A stretch of DNA of 39,348 bases from Planctomycetota bacterium. Lineage in GTDB: Bacteria; Planctomycetota; J058; JAJDCP01. Shown piece after piece: positions 1 to 8,600 of the stretch (its first letter is position 1; each line of letters begins with the position of its first letter). The stretch lies in the NCBI GenBank assembly GCA_029260765.1, contig JAJDCP010000147.1:1-39348 (forward strand). Direction: 5' to 3'. The translations under genes were made by a program, and so were the position numbers. The notes under the pieces are model-generated. The model was not told where the DNA came from and did no database searches. It worked only from the letters and a program-made list of their open reading frames with translations.

Positions 1-950
1 CCGAGCGCCATCAGCGCCGCCCAGGCCGCGGCAATCGGGCCTCCGGGACGCGTGCCGGGCAGGCTGGGGGACGCATAGATGCCCCCGGGCCAGTCGGTGG
101 AGATGAAGAACTGATGCTTCAGTGTGTTCATGTTACGGTAGAGGATGACCGACGCGCCCTTGGCCGCATAACCATACTTGTGCAGGTCCGCCGAGATCGA
201 GCTGACGCCCGGCACACGGAAGTCGAAGCGGGGCACGGGATAGCCGAGCTTCTCTGCCCAGGGCAGCAGGAAGCCCCCGATGCAGCTGTCGACATGGAAG
301 GGGATGTTGCGCCGTGCGGCCAGCGCGGCGATCTCTTCGATCGGGTCGATCACTCCGTGCGGATACTGCGGCGCGCTGGCCGCGATCATGACTGTGTTGC
401 GTCCGATCAAACGCTTGAGCGCGCGCACATCGACGCGGCCGTCATCGAGCAGAGGAGCCCGGCGCATCCGCAGACCGAACAGGTGGGCGGCCTTGTCGAA
501 GGCGACATGGATGCTACGAGGCACGACGATTTCGGGCCGCCAGACCCAGGGGCGACGCCGGCGCGCCATGTCACGGTAGGTCTTGACAGCGAGCAGGATC
601 GACTCGGTCCCACCGGAGGTCAGAGTACCGACGACCTCTGAATCGCCGTGGAGCAGACCGGCGCTCATGCGCACCGTCTCGTGTTCCATGCGTTGCAGGC
701 TCTTGAAGGCCATCGGATTGAGGCCGTTCTCCGAGAAGAACAGGTTGTGCGCCTGTTTGAGGAACTGCTGGTGCTCTTCCCCGGCGCTGTAGACCAGGCT
801 GAAGGTGCGCCCGCCACGCCAGTCGGCGTCTCCTTCGCGCATGCCCTGCATCGCCTTCAGCAGCGCCTTTGGGTCGTGACCCTTGGCGGGAATCTCACGC
901 ACCTCTGCGGCGAGATCGAGGTCAGCGGAGACAGAGGTGGGGGACTTCAT
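1..950 (-). CDS. Sphingosine-1-phosphate lyase-type PLP enzyme (3' end beyond window)
   Basis: This is the N-terminal ~316 residues of a pyridoxal-phosphate-dependent lyase; the frame is still open at base 1. Motifs seen are TSGGTES (residues ~111-117, phosphate binding), PQYPHGVIDP (~194-203), HVDSCIGGF (~219-227) and SISADLHKYGYA (~251-262). K258 in the last is the expected PLP Schiff-base lysine. It is followed by TDWPGGIYASPSLPGTRPGG (~285-304). The whole run matches the eukaryotic SGPL1/Dpl1 pattern much better than generic glutamate decarboxylases. The family cleaves long-chain-base phosphates to a fatty aldehyde and phosphoethanolamine. There is no N-terminal membrane helix, as in the soluble bacterial enzyme of Symbiobacterium. 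The ATG at 950-948 overlaps the upstream amidohydrolase stop as ATGA, so the two genes are probably co-translated. Substrate is inferred, not shown; another PLP decarboxylase activity remains possible. Confidence 0.85.
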   Translation of the reverse strand, partial: MKSPTSVSADLDLAAEVREIPAKGHDPKALLKAMQGMREGDADWRGGRTFSLVYSAGEEHQQFLKQAHNLFFSENGLNPMAFKSLQRMEHETVRMSAGLLHGDSEVVGTLTSGGTESILLAVKTYRDMARRRRPWVWRPEIVVPRSIHVAFDKAAHLFGLRMRRAPLLDDGRVDVRALKRLIGRNTVMIAASAPQYPHGVIDPIEEIAALAARRNIPFHVDSCIGGFLLPWAEKLGYPVPRFDFRVPGVSSISADLHKYGYAAKGASVILYRNMNTLKHQFFISTDWPGGIYASPSLPGTRPGGPIAAAWAALMAL

Positions 951-1981
951 GACAGCTCCAGTGTTGCGAGTTCCAGTTTGAAGAGCCGGGCGGCGTTCTC
1001 AGCCAGCACCAGCGAACGAATGTGCGGTTGGCCTGCGCTGGCCATCAGGATCTTGGCCAGCCCGATCGACTGGTGATAGAACGGCCAGTCCGACCCGAAC
1101 AGCACGCGTTCGATCGGGGCTTCCGCGAGGATCTTGCGCAGATTGCTCAGCGACTGGCACGAGACCTCGAGGTAGACATTGGGAAAGCTCACGGCCAGCT
1201 CCAGGGCCTGTTCCATCTGCAGCGCTCCGGCATGGCCGAGCACGAAGCGTGTGCGCGGATGCTCGCGCACCGCGCGGTAGTAGTGCTCCAGCTGGCAGCG
1301 TTCGCGGGCGCGGGCCCCCTCGATACCGACCGGACCACAGTGGAACAGCACGGGCAGGTCGAAGTCGGCGCAGTGTGCGTAGAGTTGCAGGGCCCGCGGG
1401 TGATCGGGCCGGATCATCTGCACGGCGGGATGCATCTTGATCCCCCGAGCCCCTTGCCGCGCCTGCCGTTCGAGGCGGCCCGGCACATCGAGGTCAAAGG
1501 GGTGCACCGAGCCGAGGCTGAGTAGCGTCGGGCTGCGGCGCGCCACGTTCAGATAGACATCGGCGTTCGAGGACAGCCCGGGCAGGTCGATCGGCAGCAG
1601 CAAGGAGCAGACGATGCCGAGCTCGCGCATCTCTCTGAGCAGGTTCGGCACTGTGTGCGTGGCGCGCATTCCTTGGGAAGACGCGCAACGCAACCCCAGA
1701 TCGAACTTCAGTTGGGCCACGTCCTCAGGCGAGAAGTTCCGGTTGCAATACACATCCAGGTCCAGCGGCCGCTCGGCCGGCAGATAGTGCTCAGTGGGGC
1801 GGGGCTTGGCAAAGAGCTCGACGCTGCGGCGGCGCAGGAATGTCAGCGCGAGATGGGTGTGCACGTCGACGATCGGGCCGATTTTCGGATCGTCCAAGAC
1901 CACGCGACCGGCCTTGAGGTCGAACCAGGGCAGCCTGGCGAGCGCCTCTCTTCGCACGAAGCGGGTGGGGTGATGGCACAT
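947..1981 (-). CDS. Amidohydrolase family (TIM-barrel metal-dependent hydrolase)
   Basis: A 344-residue protein of the amidohydrolase-2 type (Pfam PF04909 class). Visible metal and active-site motifs, numbered from the chosen start, are VDVHTH (~38-43), GIKMHP, LFHCG, LGHAG and, near the C-terminus, FGSDWPFYH. Together these give the His/His/His/Asp set typical of the superfamily, which contains decarboxylases and hydrolases. I chose ATG 1981 because AAGGA lies 9 nt upstream (1995-1991). An in-frame GTG at 2059 would add 26 residues but has no recognisable Shine-Dalgarno. The stop overlaps the start of the SPL-like gene by 4 nt (ATGA), which implies a two-gene operon. The substrate cannot be read from the sequence; a role in processing lyase-related metabolites is only an inference from coupling. 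Confidence 0.85.
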   Translation of the reverse strand: MCHHPTRFVRREALARLPWFDLKAGRVVLDDPKIGPIVDVHTHLALTFLRRRSVELFAKPRPTEHYLPAERPLDLDVYCNRNFSPEDVAQLKFDLGLRCASSQGMRATHTVPNLLREMRELGIVCSLLLPIDLPGLSSNADVYLNVARRSPTLLSLGSVHPFDLDVPGRLERQARQGARGIKMHPAVQMIRPDHPRALQLYAHCADFDLPVLFHCGPVGIEGARARERCQLEHYYRAVREHPRTRFVLGHAGALQMEQALELAVSFPNVYLEVSCQSLSNLRKILAEAPIERVLFGSDWPFYHQSIGLAKILMASAGQPHIRSLVLAENAARLFKLELATLELS

Positions 1982-2201
1982 TCCCAGCAATCCTTGACGA
2001 CAATACCTCGCCAGAGTAGCAGTTTTGACCGATTGGTTAAAGGTCTGTCTGGGGTCCACGGCAGGTTTTCTTGCAATTAGTGGTCGAGCGGAAGGTGACG
2101 GGGGTGCACGAAGTCACCCATGTGGAAACGGAGTGGACGGAGTACACTATCTGCTGGTGCAAGCTTCCGCCGTCTCCAGCTATCGCCCCAGGAGCCCTCT
2201 C
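1982..2201. promoter_or_regulatory. Divergent intergenic region (amidohydrolase / lipoprotein)
   Basis: A 220-nt region between divergently transcribed genes, so it must hold the promoters of both unless they lie further inside. A direct repeat ACGGAGT occurs twice at a 9-nt period around 2128-2143, followed by a -10-like TACACT (2143-2148). No convincing -35 element was seen at 17 nt. The lipoprotein Shine-Dalgarno AGGAG is at 2190-2194. Confidence 0.3.
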
Positions 2202-2795
2202 GTGCGTCACTTTTCCAAGACTCTGCCTGTCCTGCTCTTCGCCCTGCTGATGCTGTCGATCGCAAGCTGTGGCCGGACCGATCCCGGCGAGCGAGTCGCG
2301 GCGATTCGTGGCCAATACAGCGTCAGTCTCGAGGGGTTTGCAGTAGACAGACCAGGCCCCGCCGTCGATCGAGCCAGCGAGCCGGACCCATCCGACGGCG
2401 TCTCTGTCTCCGCAGAGGCGTCCGCAACAGCCGAAGCGACGGCGACTGCCGCGGAGGCCTCCGGTGAAGAAGGCGATGCAGAGGATGAGCTCGACGAGCC
2501 CGGTCCGCGGCCTGCAGAGGTGATGCTTCAGCTGCTGGTGCGTTTTTCTGGCGAAGACCCGCTGCCCGGCGTCACCGTTGAAGTGACCCAGGCCGATCGC
2601 GAGGGCGAACAGCAGCCGCCGACGCTGCACTGGATCGAAACCGCGGGGATCGGTCAGGGAGAGCTCAGGCAGGTGGATCTGGCGCTCGAGGGCGTACCGT
2701 ATGAGGAAGGCGACGCGTTCAGCGTAACGCTGCGCCCGAACATACCTGCCGAAGACCGTGGCCAGTACCGCGAATTTGCCCAGACGGACCCCTGA
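2202..2795 (+). CDS. Putative lipoprotein, unknown function
   Basis: A 197-residue protein beginning at a GTG (2202) that has AGGAG 7 nt upstream (2190-2194). The frame is open further upstream, but without a comparable start. The N-terminus is a classical lipoprotein signal: RHFSKTLP, a hydrophobic core, then LSIASC with the lipidated cysteine at residue 23. Residues ~60-105 are a low-complexity Ala/Glu/Thr/Ser linker ending in an acidic stretch. The C-terminal ~90 residues look like a compact beta-rich domain (MLQLLVRFSG, GVTVEVTQAD, FSVTLRPNIP) that I do not recognise. It is probably anchored in the envelope with the linker spacing the domain from the membrane. The gene lies upstream of and co-directional with the GT-D gene. 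Confidence 0.7.
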   Translation: MRHFSKTLPVLLFALLMLSIASCGRTDPGERVAAIRGQYSVSLEGFAVDRPGPAVDRASEPDPSDGVSVSAEASATAEATATAAEASGEEGDAEDELDEPGPRPAEVMLQLLVRFSGEDPLPGVTVEVTQADREGEQQPPTLHWIETAGIGQGELRQVDLALEGVPYEEGDAFSVTLRPNIPAEDRGQYREFAQTDP

Positions 2796-2844
2796 TGCTC
2801 CAGAACAGTGGTCGGGCGTCGGGTTTGCCGGCAGAGGTTTGAGG

Positions 2845-3786
2845 ATGTGCCCAGACATCAGCGCACGGGCGGGCCGCATCGCGGTGCTCAGAAGGCGCCT
2901 GGTCCCTGCGTCCACAGCAGCCACAAGGTTGCAAACCTGCATCGACGGTCGCACGCCGGCAGCCGCGATCAGGCTCGGCGATGGCGAGGGAGTCCTGCTC
3001 TCGGGGCGCGCAGGGAGAGACCAGGCTTGCTACGACTACTGTGTCTCCCACTTCGGCCCTGCCGCAACGCCAGCAGATCTTAAGCAGTTGCGAGACACGC
3101 TGCAGGAAGCAGTGGCGAGCGCTGACGTCATCGGCATCCGTCCAGACATGGTGTCAGGGGTGCTGCCTTCCAGAGACCACGATCTACCCGACGACCAGTT
3201 TCTCGAGGCCTTCCGGGGCATCTTTGCCCTGCGGCCTGCCGAGCATCGCTTGATCGATAGCACCGGTGCGAGGCGACTCGGCCTGCTGCACGACTTCTTC
3301 TGTCGGCAGGAGCTACCTCCAGCTGCCGTGATCACGAGCGCCTGGTGCCATTTTGCCTGGTCGGCTTCGGGTCTTCTCGCCCGTTGGATGGGTTCTGCAG
3401 CGAGAATCGGCTTGATCACCAACAGACCTGCATTGGCCGAGCTGCTCCGGAGCCATGGCAAGCAGGTCGATCTGTATCGCGTTCCCGACAAGTTCTGTGA
3501 TCGCCGGCCGGGCTGGACGCCCCACTTCCCTAATCGTTACGCGCGGCTGCGCGACGAGCTGGACGTGCGCTACCGCGGGCAGGTCTTCCTCGTCGGTGCG
3601 GGCATCTGTGGCAAGGCCTACTGCCACTGGATCAAGCAGCGCGGAGGCATCGGAATCGACGTAGGGTCGGTCTACGACGCGTGGTTGGGCCTGGCTTCGC
3701 GGCGCCTGGTGATGGAGTCGATGTTTGGATCCAAGTCCGTGCCTCCCCAACTGCTGCTTGCATCGCAGCTGTCGACCGAGCAGTAG
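2845..3786 (+). CDS. GT-D fold glycosyltransferase-like protein
   Basis: A 313-residue protein. RLGDGEG (residues 43-49) resembles the RxGDGE motif of GT-D/DUF1792-type glycosyltransferases. The C-terminal segment FLVGAGICGK (~248-257) followed by DVGSVYDAW (272-280) fits the nucleotide-sugar-binding end of that family, where a glycine-rich loop is followed by an acidic patch. There is no signal peptide or membrane helix, so a cytoplasmic enzyme acting on a polysaccharide or glycoprotein precursor is likely. ATG 2845 was chosen because AGAGG (2833-2837) precedes it by 7 nt and it avoids the overlap with the lipoprotein gene that an ATG at 2758 would create. Its stop codon is embedded in gtaggggagggg, a motif shared with the dispersed repeats in this window. 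Donor and acceptor are unknown. Confidence 0.6.
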   Translation: MCPDISARAGRIAVLRRRLVPASTAATRLQTCIDGRTPAAAIRLGDGEGVLLSGRAGRDQACYDYCVSHFGPAATPADLKQLRDTLQEAVASADVIGIRPDMVSGVLPSRDHDLPDDQFLEAFRGIFALRPAEHRLIDSTGARRLGLLHDFFCRQELPPAAVITSAWCHFAWSASGLLARWMGSAARIGLITNRPALAELLRSHGKQVDLYRVPDKFCDRRPGWTPHFPNRYARLRDELDVRYRGQVFLVGAGICGKAYCHWIKQRGGIGIDVGSVYDAWLGLASRRLVMESMFGSKSVPPQLLLASQLSTEQ

Positions 3787-3930
3787 GGGAGGGGGTGGCC
3801 CCAGTGCTCCGGGCAGCCCCGCCGACCAGCACGCCGCGAGGCGCCGATCCCGCGGCCCTCGGGCCGTTCGCGCTCACTGGCTCGTCGATCTCTGCTATGC
3901 TGATGCAGACTTGGTGTCCGGAGGATACGC

Positions 3931-4605
3931 TTGGATCCGACCCAGACCCTGTTCCACCGCCACGGGGCGGCCTCACTCGAGAAGCAGATCCATTTCGCCG
4001 AAGTGATCGGTACGCGGCCCCCGCGCCTGGAATTGGCGGCCGGCTGCATACGCTATGGCGATGACCTGCGCTTCCGCATCCAGCTGCTCGGGCACGAGTC
4101 CCAGCGCAGCAAGACCTGGCGTTGGGCGTGGGCGCTGGCGCAGCCGGGCGTGCCCTTGGATCTCATGCAGGGTGCGGCGCACCTGCGCAGCTTTGGGCTG
4201 CGCAATCAGATCGGTGGCTTGATCGCCGAAGAATATCCGCTCGCCCAGGCAGACAGCGACTTCAGCTGCATGCTGGCGATGGGGGTGACGCGCGGCAACG
4301 CCTACTTCCGGGTGCCGCACCCCACGCACGATGGGGCGGCGTTCTATCTGATCAAAGACGCGAGTTTTCCGCGCCCGGTGTTGCGCATGGGGCGTCTCGC
4401 CGAGGTCTTCCAGCGTCTGGCCGCACGTTGGGCCATCAACCATGCCAAGGCGTGGGCGGGATATATGAAACACCACCGCTACCCGGTGCGGCAGGAAGGC
4501 TCTGTGATGGTGGCGACCACGCCCGCAGGAGAGCTGCGCGCGGTGTTCGATGCGACGGGCCAGTTGGTCAAGGTCGAGGCGGGTCGCGTCACGCCGACGG
4601 CCTGA
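3931..4605 (+). CDS. DUF6882-like cytoplasmic protein (TTG start)
   Basis: A 224-residue soluble protein with no signal peptide. The segment SKTWRWAWALAQ (~60-71), the following LRSFGLRNQIGGL, and a later AFYLIKDASFPRP resemble the W-x-W-A-W and downstream pattern of DUF6882 proteins, whose function is unknown. The start is TTG at 3931, supported by GGAGG at 3920-3924 with 6 nt spacing; no in-frame ATG gives a better start. The 144 nt upstream is GC-rich and shows no clear promoter beyond a weak -10-like TATGCT near 3896. The gene is followed after 58 nt by the HEAT/kinase pair and could be the first gene of that operon. Confidence 0.6.
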   Translation: MDPTQTLFHRHGAASLEKQIHFAEVIGTRPPRLELAAGCIRYGDDLRFRIQLLGHESQRSKTWRWAWALAQPGVPLDLMQGAAHLRSFGLRNQIGGLIAEEYPLAQADSDFSCMLAMGVTRGNAYFRVPHPTHDGAAFYLIKDASFPRPVLRMGRLAEVFQRLAARWAINHAKAWAGYMKHHRYPVRQEGSVMVATTPAGELRAVFDATGQLVKVEAGRVTPTA

Positions 4606-4608
4606 AAG

Positions 4609-4644
4609 ACACACCGGTGACACACCCGGCGTCCGATGGTGTGT
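4609..4644 (+). promoter_or_regulatory. Repeated ACACACC / GGTGTGT motif before HEAT-kinase operon
   Basis: ACACACC occurs at 4609-4615 and again at 4620-4626, exactly 11 bp apart. Its inverse GGTGTGT is at 4638-4644, so the second copy can form a 7-bp stem with an 11-nt loop. The group lies between the stop of the DUF6882-like gene and the AGGAGG (4651-4656) of the HEAT-protein gene. One-turn spacing suits a protein-binding site; an RNA hairpin affecting translation is the alternative. There is no T-run, so it is not a standard terminator. Confidence 0.3.
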
Positions 4645-4663
4645 GCATCAAGGAGGGCGCGCC

Positions 4664-5659
4664 ATGCCCCTGCGGATTCTACTCTTGCTATGGCTCATCT
4701 TGAGCTCCGGCCATGCCGATTGGCTGGTCTTCCACGACGGGCGCGAGCTGAGGGGCATCGACCTCAAACTGACCCGCGACGGCTTCTGGTTCACCCTCGA
4801 AGACGGCCGGCGTGTGCTGTTCAGCGAGGAAGAGGTGCGCGGCCTGCGTCCCGCTCCTGGCGACGAAACCGTCGAGTTCCGCGGTGAGCAGGTCAGCCTT
4901 GAACACAAGATCGAGACGCTGCAGGCGGAAGCGAAGAAGCGCGCCAAAGAGCTGCGCCGCCATCTCGACCGCTGGGGGAGGGCGTTCGGCAAGGATAAGC
5001 TGAGCAGCCGCGAGCAGGAAGCCCGCGATGCGATCCTGGCTCTCGATGCTGCTGAGCAGGCTGCGCTGTTTCGTGAGACCTTGCGCGACGCCAGCTCGAA
5101 GAAGGTGCGCAGTCTATGTGTCCAGCAGCTGGCTGCCCACGAGTCGCCCGAGACCATCCATGAGCTGGCCCGCAGCCTGGTCGTCGACAGCAGCGGCAGC
5201 ACCCGTGAGCTGTGCCTGGACACGCTGGAGGGGTTTGAAGACCAGTTGGAACCTGCCAGGACGCTGGTGAACTATCTCGACGACGAAGACGACAAGAACC
5301 GCATCCGTGCCGCGGCGGGTCTGGCGCACTTCCCCAACCCGGGCGCCGTGCCCGCGATGATCCAGACGCTGCGCATGGTCTGGTCAGGCTTTGGCCAGAC
5401 CTACTTCCAGATGACCAAGGAGCAGGCCTACCTGGCAGACTACGACGTGCAGGCGCAGAGCTTCGGCAACAGCGCCGTAGAGATCGCCGACCCGGTCATC
5501 GGCGTGCTGCGTAGCGGCATCAGCCTCGAGTCCAAAGTCCAGCGGGTCGAGGCCTACGTCCGGGTCGAGGCTTTGCGGCGCGTAACGGGTCAGAACTTCG
5601 GCCTCGATCAAGAAGCCTGGGAAGGCTGGTACCGTAGCCAGCAGGCCGAGGGAGAGTAG
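4664..5659 (+). CDS. Secreted HEAT-repeat-like protein
   Basis: A 331-residue exported protein. ATG 4664 is preceded by AGGAGG (4651-4656). Residues 1-18 form a signal peptide (PLRILLLLWLILSSGHA). Residues ~19-60 are a small beta module (DGRELRG, LEDGRRVLFSEEEVRGL) of the kind often found at the N-terminus of planctomycetal envelope proteins. Residues ~70-105 are charged and helical, probably coiled coil. Residues ~115-300 contain degenerate HEAT-like helical pairs (VRSLCVQQLAAHESPETIHEL, IRAAAGLAHFPNPGAVPAMI). HEAT arrays bind proteins, so a role as a periplasmic partner or scaffold is inferred. The stop is 9 nt before the kinase 1 start, so the two genes are very likely one transcript; the same HEAT-then-kinase order recurs at 20981-27285. 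Confidence 0.75.
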   Translation: MPLRILLLLWLILSSGHADWLVFHDGRELRGIDLKLTRDGFWFTLEDGRRVLFSEEEVRGLRPAPGDETVEFRGEQVSLEHKIETLQAEAKKRAKELRRHLDRWGRAFGKDKLSSREQEARDAILALDAAEQAALFRETLRDASSKKVRSLCVQQLAAHESPETIHELARSLVVDSSGSTRELCLDTLEGFEDQLEPARTLVNYLDDEDDKNRIRAAAGLAHFPNPGAVPAMIQTLRMVWSGFGQTYFQMTKEQAYLADYDVQAQSFGNSAVEIADPVIGVLRSGISLESKVQRVEAYVRVEALRRVTGQNFGLDQEAWEGWYRSQQAEGE

Positions 5660-5668
5660 GTCCCGTAG

Positions 5669-8600
5669 ATGCCTGCGTCTCCTTCCGACTCCACGCCCCG
5701 GCCCGATCCGGGCGATCCTACCGAGATCTCTGGCGAGGCGCCGACGCTGTGCGATCCAGAGGCAACGACACGCGCGCGCGCTGCGTTTGCCCAGGCGTCT
5801 GCACGGTCCGCTTGCCCCGTGGGGGACCCCGAAGAGTCGCGGCATGACCATCTCGGCAGCCTGGGGAAAGGCGGCATGGGCGAGGTCCTGCTCGTCCGCG
5901 ACGTGCGCCTCGAACGCCAGGAGGCGATGAAGGTCATCTCCGAGGAGGAGGACCCCATCCGGGTGGCGCGTTTCCTGCGCGAGGCGCGGGTGACCGCGCG
6001 TCTGGAACACCCGAACATCGTCCCGATCCATGACGTGGGGCGCAGCCACGATGGGCGCTTGTATTTCACCATGAAGCGCGTGCGGGGGCGTTCCCTGCTC
6101 GAGATCCTGACGGGTCTCAAGCAAGCAGACCCAAAGACCGAGGCAGCCTACCCGCTCTCGCGGCTGCTCGAGATTTTCTTGCGCGTCTGCCACGGGGTTG
6201 CGTATGCCCATGCTCAGGGGGTGGTCCACCGCGATCTCAAGCCTGCCAACATCATGATCGGCGACTTCGACGAAGTCCTGGTGATGGACTGGGGGCTGGC
6301 CAAAGAGCTGCGCCAACCGGAGCCCGAGCCCAGCGGTGTCGGTAGCAGCCGGGGACCCGCCGCGCTGGACATCTCCAGCGAGGGCTCCTTGATCGGTACG
6401 CTCCGTTACATGCCGCCCGAGCAAGCGGAAGGCCGGCTGGCGGACATCGGGCCGCGTAGCGACATCTATGCGCTGGGCGCGATCCTCTACGAGTTGCTGA
6501 GCCTCGAGTACGCCCAACCCGGCGCCGGCAGGATGCAGGTGCTGGTGGCGATCGTCGAAGCGATCCCGGCGCCGCCGGCGCAGCGTGCACCGCAGCGCTT
6601 CGTGCCCCGGGAGCTCTCAGCGGTGGCGCTACGCGCTCTGCAGAAAGACCCGCAGCGGCGCTATGCGAGTGTCCGCGAGCTACAGAGCGACGTGCGCGCC
6701 TACCTCGAAGGCCGACGTGGCAGAGCCTGGCAGGACACCCGCCTGAGCTTGTTGCAGAAGTGGGTGCGCCACAACCGCAGTCTGGCGGCGGCGAGTCTGG
6801 TCGCGATCTTGCTCGCGGTGGCCCTGTTGGCAGGCCTGGCGTACAGCCGCGTGGGCCCGGGAAGCCTGCGCCTCCGCTCACAGCCGCCTGGAGCGCTGAT
6901 CTGGCTGGATGGAGAGGCGGCCGGACAGACCGATGCGGAGCTGGGTTGGATCTGGCCGGGAACCCACCGCGTGCGCTTGGAGCTGTCCGGCTACGATCCC
7001 TGGGAGGGCTCGGTGGAGATGGCTGCCCTCGGCCAGGTCGGCCTTGAGCGGCCGTTGCTGCCCGATCACGGCTTTCTCAGCCTGCGCTGTGATGCGGCCA
7101 CGCGGGTGCTGCTCGACGCGCACGAGGTCGGCCGTGGCAGTCTCGACAGTCTGCGATGTGCCCGGGGCCAGCATCTTCTGGAGTTGCAGCGTGCCGAGCA
7201 CGCTCCCCTGTTGCGCCGCATCGAGATCCCTGCGGGTCCCCTGCTCGACCTGGGAGCTCTGTCCCTCAAGAGGCTCGAGGGCCGCCTGGATCTGCAGACT
7301 TCGGAAGCCGGCCAACGCTTGCGCTGGACCCACGCGGACAGCCAGCGCGGCGGTGAGCTGTTGACCCCGCTCGAGGGGCTCAGCCTGCCCGTGGGGGAAG
7401 TCGAGCTCGAGCTGCAGGGGCGCGACATCTACACCGTACACACGACCGTGCGGATCGAGGCCGACAAGACTGTGAGTCGTTTCTTGGCCGCGCCTGCGGC
7501 GAGCCTGTGGGAGGTGCAGCAAGAGTTCGCTGCAGGGGGCGAGGACGACGCCCGGGTCGATGAACTCAGCCGTGCAAGCCCGGTGTTCGAAGACCTCGAT
7601 GGCGACGGAAGCTGCGATGTCCTGCTGCCCGGATTCTCCGGTCTGCGTGCCCTGCATGGCAACACCGGACGGCTGCTCTTCGAGGCGCCCCTCGGTCTCG
7701 AGGCGGCGCGCGTGGCAGACGTCGACGGTGACGGCCGCAATGAGCTGGTCGGGTTGCGACAGGGCCGCATTCGGGCTTGGAAGCTCCCGGGGTTGCAGGA
7801 GTTGTGGCGGGATCAGCTGCGCGCGGAGGTCTGGGACTTCCATCTCCTGCAGGGCCCAGCAGGGCTCGCCGTGTTGGCCGTTGGAGAAGCAGGTTTCGCC
7901 GCTTTGCGGGCGGGTGACGGGACACCGTTGTGGCGTGCTCCGCGAGGCGAAGAAGTGTCCGGAATCGGCGATCTGGACGGCGACGGTTGGGACGACGTCG
8001 TGGCGTGGATCGGATCTCGACTCGGTTGGTTGCGCGGCGCGGACGGCACGCTGGGAGGCCTGCTGCAAGCAGAGCCCGGGCCTGCTGAGCCGGCCGCTGG
8101 CTCGGCGCAGGCTGCGGCCGAGGACGTCGGAGAGCAGGCCGGCGACGGTGGAGATGGCAGGTTTCCGGTCTTCGAGGCCACGCCCCTCGATTTCGCGGGC
8201 CAGGGGCAGGCCGAGATCATCCTGCTGGGGGAGAACGCGGTGCAGCGCGTGTCGCCGCAGGGAGCGTCGCTCGATGGCTGGTCGTTGGGGCCGGGCTATC
8301 AATGTTTCCCAAGCGCCATGCCCGAGTCTGGTCCCCTGGCGATGGGCTTGTGGCTGGTGCGTCAGGATGGGCGCCTGTTCTCGCTGGCTGGAGACCCGCC
8401 GCAGCTGCGGGAGCACTGTCAGCTCTCCGTCCCGGGACTGCTCGATCTGGCCGCGCAGGACATCGATGCAGACGGCGTGCCCGAGCTCCTGAGCCTGAGC
8501 CAGGACGGGGGCTTCTGGCTGCGCGTCTGGCAGATCCCGGGCTCTGCGTCCGAGGCGGCGCGTGCGCTGTTCGCATTGAAGCTCGACGCCCCGGCCTACC

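Noticed and set aside
2758..2844. Upstream ATG start for the GT-D gene
   Set aside because: It would overlap the lipoprotein gene by 38 nt and has no ribosome site, whereas ATG 2845 does.
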